Source: W-Chloroflexi-9 sp045863195
GTDB lineage: Bacteria > Chloroflexota > Dehalococcoidia > UBA2979
Length of the DNA: 64,000 bases
Reading direction: 5' to 3'
NCBI GenBank assembly: GCA_045863195.1
Contig: BTUI01000004.1
Coordinates: 181,566 to 245,565, forward strand
The first letter of the stretch is position 1; every line of letters begins with the position of its first letter. Positions 56,261 to 64,000 of this stretch are shown here, piece after piece. The translations under genes and the position numbers were made by a program. Below the pieces are notes generated by a model. That model worked only from the letters and a program-made list of their open reading frames with translations. It did not search any database and was not told the DNA's origin.

Positions 56261-57282
56261 ATTCGGCCACCGTTCACGGCACGGACGGAGGCTCGCCTGA
56301 ACAGGTCGGACTCGACCCGGCGGAGCCGCTCCTCGCTCATCGAGAAGTACTCGGGATCAATCTCGAAGCCGATGCTGTTCCTCCCCCAGCGCGCAGCTGC
56401 CTCCGCGGTCGTTCCCGTGCCCATGAACGGATCGAGGACTGTGTCGCCAACAAAGGAGAACATCCGAACGAGCCGTTCAGCCAGTTCGAGAGGGTAGGGC
56501 GCGGGGTGCTTACGGGTTGATGCGCCGCCCAATCCGGTCCAGACCTGCTGGAACCATACCTGATGATTCTCGGCAGAGATGACGCTGAGCAGGCGCGCGG
56601 CGAGGGAAGGAGTTCGATACCCGCCGGCCTTCCTCTGGAAGAGGATGTACTCGATGTCGTTCTTGATGACCGCGTTTGGTTCGTACGGCTTACCGAGGAA
56701 GCCGCCCCCTCCCGCCTCGTACTTCGCGTTCCCGATCTTGTTCCAGATGATCGGGGCGAGATTGTCGAAGCCGATTTTCATGCAACGCTCTTGAATCGAC
56801 GCGTGCAACGGAACGACCGTGTGGCGTCCCCCGTTCTTTCTGCGTGAGAGCAGCACATCACCCACAACGCAGACGACGCGACCCCCCGGAACGAGCACCC
56901 TATAACTGTGGCGCCACACTCTGTCGAGCTCGTCCAAGAACGCGGGGTAGTCTGCAACATCGCCCAGTTGTCCCTCGGAGTGGTTGTACTCCTTGAGTGT
57001 CCAGTAGGGCGGTGATGTCACCACCAGGTGGACGCTCTCGTCGGCGATCATGCGCATGTCACGAGCGTCGTGGAGGTACAGGTCATGTCTGGTCGGAATG
57101 CTGTGCACAGCCTGCTCGATTGCCTGAGTGAGCCTCGAATCGTGTGCGATCGCCGGGATGTCGCTCTGTGCTCCACCCAACTCTCGAAGCTCGACCGGGA
57201 CATGAGCCTCCAGGCCAGCGGGGTAGACGGGTGATTCCTCGCCGACGTGCAACCGAGTCGGCAGAACTCTGGGCTTTGCCAT
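56257..57282 (-). CDS. DNA methyltransferase (TSPPY, beta class)
   Basis: 341 residues. Catalytic motif IV TSPPYW (89-94) comes before the AdoMet motif region VLDPFMGTGTTAEAAARWGRNSIGFEID near the C-terminus, so the order is IV...I (beta class). SPPY is typical of N4-cytosine or N6-adenine beta enzymes. It protects the host from the adjacent nuclease. The ATG follows the uvrA stop with no gap, and the ribosome-binding site GGGGAGGAAG lies inside the uvrA end. Confidence 0.88.
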   Translation of the reverse strand: MAKPRVLPTRLHVGEESPVYPAGLEAHVPVELRELGGAQSDIPAIAHDSRLTQAIEQAVHSIPTRHDLYLHDARDMRMIADESVHLVVTSPPYWTLKEYNHSEGQLGDVADYPAFLDELDRVWRHSYRVLVPGGRVVCVVGDVLLSRRKNGGRHTVVPLHASIQERCMKIGFDNLAPIIWNKIGNAKYEAGGGGFLGKPYEPNAVIKNDIEYILFQRKAGGYRTPSLAARLLSVISAENHQVWFQQVWTGLGGASTRKHPAPYPLELAERLVRMFSFVGDTVLDPFMGTGTTAEAAARWGRNSIGFEIDPEYFSMSEERLRRVESDLFRRASVRAVNGGRM

Positions 57283-60200
57283 CTACTTCCTCCCCGCCGC
57301 GGCGCGGGTCTGGCGGGCGGCGGCTTTCGCGGCCTTGACCTGCTTCGGGGAGGCCTCGGCGGTCGCGCCGTTCGAGGGCTTCGCGGCGGTGGCGGCCTTC
57401 GCGCGCTTCGGCTTCGCGGGGGGGGGGGCGACGGGCGCGTGCTTGTCCAGCACCTCCTGCAGGAAGCGGCCGGTCACGGAGCCCTCGGCGCGGGCGACCT
57501 CCTCGGGCGTGCCGGTCGCGACGACCAGGCCGCCTCGGTCGCCGCCGAGCGGGCCGAGGTCGATCACCCAGTCGGCGCCCTTCACCACGTCCAGGTTGTG
57601 CTCGATCACGATGACGGTGTTGCCGCCGTCGACGAGCCGCTGGAGCACCTCCAGTAGCGCCTCCACGTCCGAGAAGGAGAGGCCGGTCGTGGGCTCGTCC
57701 AGGATGTAGGCGGTGCGGCCGGTGGAGCGGCGCGAGAGTTCGGTCGCCAGTTTGATGCGCTGCGCCTCGCCGCCGGAGAGCGTGGTGGCGGGTTGTCCGA
57801 GGCGGATGTAGCCCAGGCCTACGTCCCGCAGCGTCTCCAGTTTCCGGCGCGGCGAGGGGAACGCCTCGAAGTAGTCGAGCGCCTCCGTCACCGTCATCTT
57901 CAGGACTTCCGCGATGGTCTTGCCGCGGAACAGGATCTCCAGCGCCTCGCGGTTGTAGCGGTCGCCCTTGCAGACCTCGCACGGCACGGTCACGTCCGGC
58001 AGGAACTGCATCTCGATCAGGTTGTAGCCGTCGCCCTTGCAGGCTTCGCAGCGGCCGCCCTTCACGTTGAAGGAGAAGCGGCCGGGCTGATAGCCGCGCG
58101 CCTTCGCCTCCGGCACCTGTGCGAACAGGTCGCGGATCAGCGTGAAGAGCCCGGTGTAGGTCGCCGGGTTGGAGCGCGGCGTCCGGCCGATCGGCGACTG
58201 GTCGATGATCACGACCTTGTCGAGGTGCTCGATGCCCTCGATCGCCTCGTGCGCGCCGGCCTTCTCGCGCGCTCCGTTCAGGTGGTACGCGAGCGCCTTC
58301 GAGAGGATCTGGTTCACCAGCGAGGACTTGCCTGAGCCGGAGACGCCGGTCACCGCGATGAAGGTCCCGAGGGGGAACTCCGCCGTCACCGACTTCAGGT
58401 TGTTCTCGCGCGCCCCGCGCACGACGAGCGCGTGGCCGTTCCCGGCGCGGCGCTGCGCCGGGACTGGGATCGCGCGCGCGCCGGAGAGGTACTGGCCGGT
58501 GAGGCTGTCCGGGTTGCGCATCACCTCGTCGGGTGCGCCGAAGGCGATCACGCGGCCGCCGCGCTCGCCCGCGCCCGGCCCGATGTCGATGAGGTGGTCC
58601 GCCGCGAGCATCATCGCCTCGTCGTGCTCGACGACGAGGACGGTGTTGCCGAGGTCACGGAGGCGGGTGAGCGTGCGGATCAGCCGCTCGTTGTCGATCG
58701 GGTGGAGGCCGATGCTCGGCTCGTCGCAGACGTAGAGGACGCCCATCAGTGCGGAGCCGATCTGCGTGGCGAGGCGGATGCGCTGGCCCTCGCCGCCGGA
58801 GAGCGTGCCCGCCGAACGGTCCAGCGTCAGGTAGTCCAGGCCCACGTCGCGCAGGAAGGTCAGGCGCGCCTCGATCTCCTGGAGGATCTGGCGGCCGATG
58901 GTGAGGTCGCGCTCCGTGAGCGCGCCGGTGGAGGCATCCCGCAGGCGCTCGGTCCACGGCAGCGCCTCTGCGACGGACATGCGGGAAACGTCCACGATCG
59001 AGCGGCCGTCCACGAAGATGTGGAGGATCTCGGGCTTCAGCCGGGCACCCTCGCAGGTGGGGCAGGGGACGGCGACCATGTACCGCTCGATGTCGGAGCG
59101 CACCCAGTCGGATTCCGTCTCCTTGTAGCGGCGATCCAGGTTGGTCATCACGCCTTCCCAGGTGATCTGGTAGGAACGCACCTTCCCGGAGGACGACCGC
59201 ATCTCGATCTTGTCCACGGCCATATCGCCGGTGCCGTGCATCAGCGCGCGGTACTGCTCCGCGGTGAGCGAGGCGAGCGGCTGGCGCAGCGTGAAGCCCA
59301 GCGCCTGCCCGAGCATCTCCAGCCGCCGGCGCTGCCAGCCGGAGGTGGCTGCCAGCCGCTGGTACGGGACGATCGCGCCCTCGTCGATGCTCAGTTTCTT
59401 GTTCGGGGCGACGAGGTCCTCGTCCAGTTGCATCTGGAAGCCGAGGCCGGTGCAGGCCGGGCAGGCGCCGTGCGGGGTGTTGAAGGAGAAGTTGCGCGGT
59501 TCGATCTCACCGACCGAGTAGGGCGGGTGCGAGGTGTTGGGGCAGGCGAAGTGCTCCGAGTACGTCTGTTCCTCCGCGACCGTCCCGTCCTCCGCCAGCA
59601 TTGCGAGCACGGCGATCCCCTCGCCGAGGCGGAGCGCCTGCTCCACGGAGTCGGAGACGCGCGTGCGCGTGGCATCGAACTCCTCGTCGCCGCGGGCGGG
59701 GATGACGATGCGGTCGACGACGACATCGATGTCGTGCCACTTGTTCTTGTTGAGGGTGATCGGCTCGTCGATGTTCAGCACCTGGCCGTCGACGCGGACG
59801 CGGACGTAGCCGCCGCGCCGGACTGCCTCGAACACCTGGGCGTGCTCGCCCTTTCGGTGCCGGACGACCGGGGCGAGGATCATCGCGCGCCGTCCGGCGT
59901 CCAGCGACAGGATGCCGTCCACGATCTGCTGCACGGTCTGGCGGCGGATCACCTGGCCACAGTGCGGGCAGTGAGGCGTGCCGACGCGCGCGAACAGCAG
60001 GCGGAGGTAGTCGTAGATCTCCGTCACCGTGGCGACGGTGGAGCGCGGGTTCTTCGAGACGCCCTTCTGGTCGATCGAGATCGCGGGGGAGAGCCCCTCG
60101 ATGTAGTCGACGTCCGGCTTCTCCATTAGCCCGAGGAACTGGCGGGCGTAGGCCGAGAGTGACTCGACATAACGTCGCTGCCCCTCGGCGTAGATGGTGT

Positions 60201-60333
60201 CGAAGGCGAGCGATGACTTGCCGGAGCCGGAGACGCCGGTGATGACGACCAGGCGGTCGCGCGGGATCTCCACGGTGACGTTTTTGAGGTTGTGTTCGCG
60301 TGCGCCGGTCACCACGATGCGGTCGAGGGGCAT
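57283..60333 (-). CDS. uvrA: excinuclease ABC subunit A (UvrA)
   Basis: 1016 residues. Two ABC ATPase modules: GVSGSGKSSLAFDT (33-46) with LSGGEGQRIRLATQIGSAL, and GVSGSGKSSLVNQIL with LSGGEAQRIKLATELSRRS. Zinc modules include CPHCG, CPACTGLG and CEACKGDG with CEVCKGDRYN. It recognises bulky DNA damage and loads UvrB. Beyond the usual end there is a tail of about 60 residues rich in Ala and Lys, whose first part contains a run of 11 C on the coding strand (57418-57428). Confidence 0.97.
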   Translation of the reverse strand: MPLDRIVVTGAREHNLKNVTVEIPRDRLVVITGVSGSGKSSLAFDTIYAEGQRRYVESLSAYARQFLGLMEKPDVDYIEGLSPAISIDQKGVSKNPRSTVATVTEIYDYLRLLFARVGTPHCPHCGQVIRRQTVQQIVDGILSLDAGRRAMILAPVVRHRKGEHAQVFEAVRRGGYVRVRVDGQVLNIDEPITLNKNKWHDIDVVVDRIVIPARGDEEFDATRTRVSDSVEQALRLGEGIAVLAMLAEDGTVAEEQTYSEHFACPNTSHPPYSVGEIEPRNFSFNTPHGACPACTGLGFQMQLDEDLVAPNKKLSIDEGAIVPYQRLAATSGWQRRRLEMLGQALGFTLRQPLASLTAEQYRALMHGTGDMAVDKIEMRSSSGKVRSYQITWEGVMTNLDRRYKETESDWVRSDIERYMVAVPCPTCEGARLKPEILHIFVDGRSIVDVSRMSVAEALPWTERLRDASTGALTERDLTIGRQILQEIEARLTFLRDVGLDYLTLDRSAGTLSGGEGQRIRLATQIGSALMGVLYVCDEPSIGLHPIDNERLIRTLTRLRDLGNTVLVVEHDEAMMLAADHLIDIGPGAGERGGRVIAFGAPDEVMRNPDSLTGQYLSGARAIPVPAQRRAGNGHALVVRGARENNLKSVTAEFPLGTFIAVTGVSGSGKSSLVNQILSKALAYHLNGAREKAGAHEAIEGIEHLDKVVIIDQSPIGRTPRSNPATYTGLFTLIRDLFAQVPEAKARGYQPGRFSFNVKGGRCEACKGDGYNLIEMQFLPDVTVPCEVCKGDRYNREALEILFRGKTIAEVLKMTVTEALDYFEAFPSPRRKLETLRDVGLGYIRLGQPATTLSGGEAQRIKLATELSRRSTGRTAYILDEPTTGLSFSDVEALLEVLQRLVDGGNTVIVIEHNLDVVKGADWVIDLGPLGGDRGGLVVATGTPEEVARAEGSVTGRFLQEVLDKHAPVAPPPAKPKRAKAATAAKPSNGATAEASPKQVKAAKAAARQTRAAAGRK

Positions 60334-60452
60334 CCGGGCACTCTTCTCTTCGGGCGAGGGGAGGGGCGTTGTTCCGAACGCCTATGGTACCGCGCGAGGC
60401 GGGCGCCAAGGAAGCCTTACACGGCGGTCGGAGTCACCACCGAGGCCGCGCC

Positions 60453-60944
60453 TCAGCCGCGCGGGGTGTCCTCGGCGGGGGGCGTGCCCTCGGTGCGGTC
60501 GGGGTCGTCGAGCTCCGCCGGGCGGTCCTCGTCGGCGGGCGGGGTGGCGTCGAGCCCGCCGAGGGGCGGGATGATCGGCTCGCCGAAGATCGGCGGTAGT
60601 TCCGCGCCGGCGGCGGCGAGCTGCTCCCGCAACTGGCGCTCGAGGTCCTGCAGGTGCTCCTCGGTGATGCCGGCCTGGTGGAGCGTCTCGCGGAAGAGCC
60701 GCTGCACCTCCGCCATGTCGCCGCGCACCAGCGCGTCCGCGACCTCCAGCTGGGTCTCGATCGCCCGGAACCGTTCGCGGCGCTCGGTGTCGTTCTCCGT
60801 GGAGAGCACGGTGGACATCAGCCGCGTGAAGAGGTTGGTGGTGCGGGCCACCCGGACGCGGTCGTCCGGGTCGGCGGGGAACTCGCCGGTGACCTGGACC
60901 TCCAGCCCGGTCCGCGGGTCGGTGGCGACATACTGCTGGGCCAT
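60453..60944 (-). CDS. uncharacterised protein, helical core and acidic Pro-rich tail
   Basis: 163 residues: an N-terminal strand region (QYVATDPRTGLEVQVTGEFPADPDDR), helices with RRERFRAIETQLEVADAL and HLQDLERQLREQLAA, then a disordered acidic/Pro tail (about 115-163). No family recognised. The ATG at 60944 has GGGGAGCAGG upstream and a TACGAT -10-like element (60979-60974), so it is a normal single-gene unit. Confidence 0.6.
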   Translation of the reverse strand: MAQQYVATDPRTGLEVQVTGEFPADPDDRVRVARTTNLFTRLMSTVLSTENDTERRERFRAIETQLEVADALVRGDMAEVQRLFRETLHQAGITEEHLQDLERQLREQLAAAGAELPPIFGEPIIPPLGGLDATPPADEDRPAELDDPDRTEGTPPAEDTPRG

Positions 60945-61019
60945 GCCTGCTCCCCTCGAGCGGTGGTGACGCGATCGTATCCCGGCAGGGCGGTGCTGGC
61001 CGTCCCGGGACCGAAACGA

Positions 61020-61049
61020 CGAGGCCCCCGACGGTCGTCGGGGGCCTCG
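61020..61049 (-). terminator. terminator of the surface-protein gene
   Basis: CGAGGCCCCCGAC, a four-base loop and GTCGGGGGCCTCG, 26 bases beyond the stop, then TCGTTTCGG on the minus strand. A perfect 13-base-pair stem. Confidence 0.8.
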
Positions 61050-61074
61050 AGCGGTTCGCGGAGGCCAGGCGCGC

Positions 61075-64000
61075 CTAGTGGTGCGCCTGGATGTTGCCGC
61101 CGACGAGCTTGCCGGACACCTGCGAGATGATGGTCCCGCTGGCGTTGCGGATCGTCACCGTGATGGTGTCGTTCCGGCCCGGCTCACCCTGGTCCGTGAT
61201 GGTCAGTTCCACGGTACCCGTCGGCCCGTTGCCGCCGAGGCGGCCCGTGCCCGTGAGCACCATCGTGTCGATGGAGGCGGGGCGCGGCTTCGGGTTGATC
61301 GACGGGTTGTCCGAGCACGTCACCGACGTGATCGAGGTCAGGTGGAACTTCACGCCCGTGCTGTGGTCGTTGAACTGGAAGTTGTTCCCCGAGCCGTTGC
61401 AGCGGAGCGAGAGACCGAACGTGGCCTTGCTGTTGCCGGCGGTGACGAACCCGCCGCCGGTCATCCGGCCCGTGCCCGTGCCACCGGAGGTGGGCGCGCC
61501 CACCGTGATGGTGACCGTGGCCGTGTCCGTCTGGTTCGCCGAGTTCTTCACGGTGTAGGTGAAGGTCACCGTGCCCGTGAAGTTGTTGCGCGGCGTGTAC
61601 TTCACCTGGCCGCCGACGAGGCTGACCGTGCCCTTGGAGTTGCCCGGGCCCGGCTGCGTCACCGAGACCAGCGTGAGGCCGGTGCCGGAGTCGTTCGCCA
61701 GCACGTCCACCGTGATGGCGGAGTTCTTCGGCGTGACCGCCGCATCGTCCACCGCCTCGAACGGAGCCGCGATGGTGACCGTCACCGTCGCCGTGTCGGT
61801 GTTCCCGGCGGCGTCCGTCACCGTGTAGGTGAAGGTGGCCGTACCGGAAGCGCCGGCGTTCGGGGTGAAGGTGACCGTCTCACCGTCCGTCGTGACCGTG
61901 CCCTTCGTCGACTGCGTGACCGCGGTGACGGTCAGCGGCGCGGCGACGGCCGTGTCGTTGTCCAGGACGTCGACCGTCACGGCGGAGCCGCTGCTGGTCG
62001 CCGTGTCGTCCGCTGCGTTGACGGCGCAGGGGATGGACAGCAGCTGGAATACCGCGTCATTGAAGTCCTGATCGCCGCCGCCGTAGATGTCCTCGAAGCC
62101 GACCACGTACAGGACGCTGCCGGTGCCCGGGGTCACCTGCGCGTGGACCAGGTTGTCCGGGTTACCGGACGCCGGGCCAGTCACGAAGGTGTAGCCGGTC
62201 TGCGAGACCTTGATGGCGAAGACCAGTTCCGTGCCGGCCACGTAGTAGCCGACGGTGACCTGCTGGCCGACGTTCTGGTTGTTGAGGCCGAGCGAGCGCG
62301 GCCCGTCCGGACCCATCAGCCAGAAGACATTCTTGTAGGTCGCGGAGTACGGCATCACCTTGAGCGCCACACAGGCGTTCTGGGCGAGGAGGATGCTCTG
62401 GGCGCCCTGCACCGTCACGGTCACCGCGAGGGTGGCCGAGCCGCCGTTGCCGTCCGACACCGTCACGTTGAACGTGTCGTTGCCGGTGAAGCCGGACGCC
62501 GGGGTGTAGGTGACCGAGCCACCGGACACCGTCGCCGTGCCGTTGGACGGGGTGCTCACGCCGGCGATCGTCAGCGTGTCGCCGTCCGGGTCCGTGACCC
62601 CGCCGAGGACATCGATCTCGACCGGGGTGCCGGCCGGGGTCGTCGTCTCGATGTCGTCACCCGCCGGGGCGCCGTTCACCGTCAACGTCACGGTGATGGT
62701 GAGCGAGCCACCGTTCTCGTCGGTGATGGTCACCGTGAAGGTGTCCGTGCCGGAGAAGCCAGCGTTGGGCGTGTAGACCACGTTGCCACCGCTGATCGTG
62801 ACCGAACCGTTGGCGCCCTGCGTAACCGCGCTGATCTCCATCGCGTCGCCGTCGGGGTCGGTGACCCCGCCGAGGATGTCGATGGTGACCGGCGTGTCCT
62901 GCTGGGTGGACGCGGAGGCGTCCGAGCCCACCGGGCTGCCGTTGACGGTCACGGCGACCGTGATGGTGACCGTGCCGCCGTTGCCGTCGCCGATGGTGAC
63001 CTCGAACGAGTCGGTGCCGGAGAAGCCGGGCGCCGGGGTGTAGACGACCTGGCCGTCGACGATGGCGACCGAGCCGTTCGCACCCTGCGTCACCGACTCG
63101 ACCTCGAGGTCGTCGCCGTTCGGGTCCGAGGCGCCGTCGAGGACATCGATGGCGACCGGCGTGCCGGCCTGCGTCGAAGCCTCGGCGTCGTCAGCGGTCG
63201 GGGCGCCGTTGACGGTCACGGTGACCGTGATGACCAGCGTGCCGCCGTTCTCGTCGGTGACGGTCACCGTGAAGGTGTCCGTGCCGGCGAAGCCAGCGTT
63301 CGGCGTGTAGACGACCTGGCCACCGACGATGGCGACGGAGCCGTTCGTCCCCTGGGTGACCGAGGTCACCTCGACGTCATCGCCGTCCGGGTCGGTGACC
63401 CCGGCGAGGATGTCGATGGAGACCGGCGTGTCCTGCTGGGTGGACGTGGAGACGTCCGCGCCCACCGGGTTGCCGTTCGTGACCTCCACGGTCACGGTCA
63501 GGACCAGCGTGCCGCCGTTCTCATCGGTGACGGTCACGGTGAAGGTGTCCGTCCCAGCGAAGCCCGGGTTCGGCGTGTAGATGACGTTGCCGCCGTCGAT
63601 GGTGACGGTGCCGTTGGCGCCCTGCGTCACCGCAGAGACCTCGACGTCGTCGCCGTTCGGGTCGGTGATCCCACCGAGGATGTCGACCTCGACCGGGGTG
63701 CCGGCCGGGGTCGTCGTCTCGATGTCGTCGCCGACGGGGTTGCCGTTGACGGTCACGGTGACCGTGATGACCAGCGTGCCGCCGTTCTCGTCGACCACGG
63801 TCACCGTGAAGGTGTCCGTGCCGGCGAAGCCCGAGTTCGGGGTGTAGACGACCTCGCCACCGACGATGGCAACGGAGCCGTTGGCGCCCTGGGTGGCGGC
63901 GGTCACCTCGATGTCATCGCCGTCCGGGTCGGTGACCCCGGCGAGGATGTCGAGGGTGACCGGCGTGCCGGCCGGCGTCCACGTCTCGACGTCTGCGCCC
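61075..64000 (-). CDS. large secreted/surface protein with tandem Ig-like repeats (5' partial)
   Basis: 974 residues are visible; the frame is open to the right edge, so the N-terminus and any signal peptide are missing. Numbering from the GTG codon at 63906 (not a start), repeats of 87-90 residues run to about 503. Each has the tandem-95/cadherin-like pattern PVxIDxLxGxTDPxGDD...GxVVYTPxxGFxGTDxFxVTVxDxNGG. A unique domain (504-630) follows, ending VVGFEDIYGGGDQDFNDAVF (DUF4114-like). Two diverged repeats (631-717 and 718-805) and a C-terminal domain opening GRMTGGGFVTAG (post-COAP-1-like) complete it. Asp-rich loops imply calcium. No LPxTG, sorting tail or membrane helix is seen, so attachment is unknown. 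Confidence 0.85.
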   Translation of the reverse strand, partial: GADVETWTPAGTPVTLDILAGVTDPDGDDIEVTAATQGANGSVAIVGGEVVYTPNSGFAGTDTFTVTVVDENGGTLVITVTVTVNGNPVGDDIETTTPAGTPVEVDILGGITDPNGDDVEVSAVTQGANGTVTIDGGNVIYTPNPGFAGTDTFTVTVTDENGGTLVLTVTVEVTNGNPVGADVSTSTQQDTPVSIDILAGVTDPDGDDVEVTSVTQGTNGSVAIVGGQVVYTPNAGFAGTDTFTVTVTDENGGTLVITVTVTVNGAPTADDAEASTQAGTPVAIDVLDGASDPNGDDLEVESVTQGANGSVAIVDGQVVYTPAPGFSGTDSFEVTIGDGNGGTVTITVAVTVNGSPVGSDASASTQQDTPVTIDILGGVTDPDGDAMEISAVTQGANGSVTISGGNVVYTPNAGFSGTDTFTVTITDENGGSLTITVTLTVNGAPAGDDIETTTPAGTPVEIDVLGGVTDPDGDTLTIAGVSTPSNGTATVSGGSVTYTPASGFTGNDTFNVTVSDGNGGSATLAVTVTVQGAQSILLAQNACVALKVMPYSATYKNVFWLMGPDGPRSLGLNNQNVGQQVTVGYYVAGTELVFAIKVSQTGYTFVTGPASGNPDNLVHAQVTPGTGSVLYVVGFEDIYGGGDQDFNDAVFQLLSIPCAVNAADDTATSSGSAVTVDVLDNDTAVAAPLTVTAVTQSTKGTVTTDGETVTFTPNAGASGTATFTYTVTDAAGNTDTATVTVTIAAPFEAVDDAAVTPKNSAITVDVLANDSGTGLTLVSVTQPGPGNSKGTVSLVGGQVKYTPRNNFTGTVTFTYTVKNSANQTDTATVTITVGAPTSGGTGTGRMTGGGFVTAGNSKATFGLSLRCNGSGNNFQFNDHSTGVKFHLTSITSVTCSDNPSINPKPRPASIDTMVLTGTGRLGGNGPTGTVELTITDQGEPGRNDTITVTIRNASGTIISQVSGKLVGGNIQAHH
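62398..64000 (-). repeat. tandem coding repeats, about 267 bases each
   Basis: Six units on the minus strand: 64000-63730 (partial), 63729-63460, 63459-63193, 63192-62926, 62925-62659 and 62658-62398. All encode the Ig-like repeat of the surface protein. Segments such as VTQGANGSVAIV recur almost unchanged, so the array is prone to expansion or contraction and may be collapsed in assembly. Confidence 0.88.

Noticed and set aside
62398..64000. CRISPR-like regular repeats
   Set aside because: The 267-base period is far too long, there are no spacers, and the frame is continuously open with a known repeat-domain pattern.

Overview
The window is a gene-dense, high-GC bacterial chromosome segment (most blocks are near or above 70% G+C). 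It contains a complete rRNA operon and almost only housekeeping genes. GTG and TTG starts are common. The mix suggests a single-membrane, Gram-positive-like or Chloroflexota-type bacterium: NAD+ ligase, a ClpC with a UVR segment, a DarA/PstA-like c-di-AMP receptor, an FtsB/DivIC-like protein, coenzyme F420 genes, a split B12-dependent methylmalonyl-CoA mutase, a membrane pyrophosphatase, and no outer-membrane genes. The 16S looks Chloroflexota-like to me (perhaps Dehalococcoidia or a relative), but I could not run a search, so this placement is tentative.

Layout. 1-1.1 kb: a small membrane protein, a GNAT protein and tRNA-Val. 1.2-5.2 kb: a propionate/methylmalonyl-CoA module (mutase large subunit, two-domain epimerase, B12 subunit, MeaB GTPase). 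5.2-7.8 kb: DUF1801, histidine phosphatase, FtsB-like, TilS. 7.9-13.9 kb: rRNA operon in the order 16S, tRNA-Ile, tRNA-Ala, 23S, tRNA-fMet, 5S, with a TTGACA/TAGCAT promoter and both pre-rRNA processing stems visible. 14-18.3 kb: ribosomal protein S1 and ClpC. 18.3-24 kb (minus strand): mreB-mreC-mreD-PBP2-rodA, the cell elongation operon. 24-28 kb (minus): two VIT-family metal transporters, one with a rubrerythrin-like domain, then ligA. 28.2-31.9 kb: hisH-hisA-hisF-hisI, a HicAB pair and a HAD hydrolase.

31.9-37.3 kb (minus): F420 genes cofD-cofC plus a stand-alone nitroreductase resembling the FbiB C-terminal domain, then thioredoxin/DUF4395, glutaredoxin-like/DUF1385, and rplU-rpmA-rpmE. 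37.3-42.6 kb: DedA protein, FtsH, a tautomerase, RNase HII, a YraN-type nuclease and two FmdB zinc ribbons. 42.9-49.9 kb: membrane pyrophosphatase, MBL hydrolase, a degenerate tandem HD-GYP protein, a c-di-AMP receptor with a 40-residue membrane peptide, GlyRS and an SbcD-like phosphoesterase. 50-55.5 kb: assorted enzymes, ferredoxin, a DinB-like protein and an ion transporter. 55.5-60.3 kb (minus): uvrA followed at once by a type II restriction-modification pair of lower G+C. 61-64 kb (minus): a secreted or surface protein with about 89-residue tandem Ig-like repeats that runs off the right edge.

The most general new observation is regulatory. Several genes have a TANNNT -10 element ending exactly six bases before the start codon, which puts the expected +1 on the start codon itself (leaderless mRNAs). 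This pattern also settles several start-site choices. I found no CRISPR array, prophage or insertion sequence.
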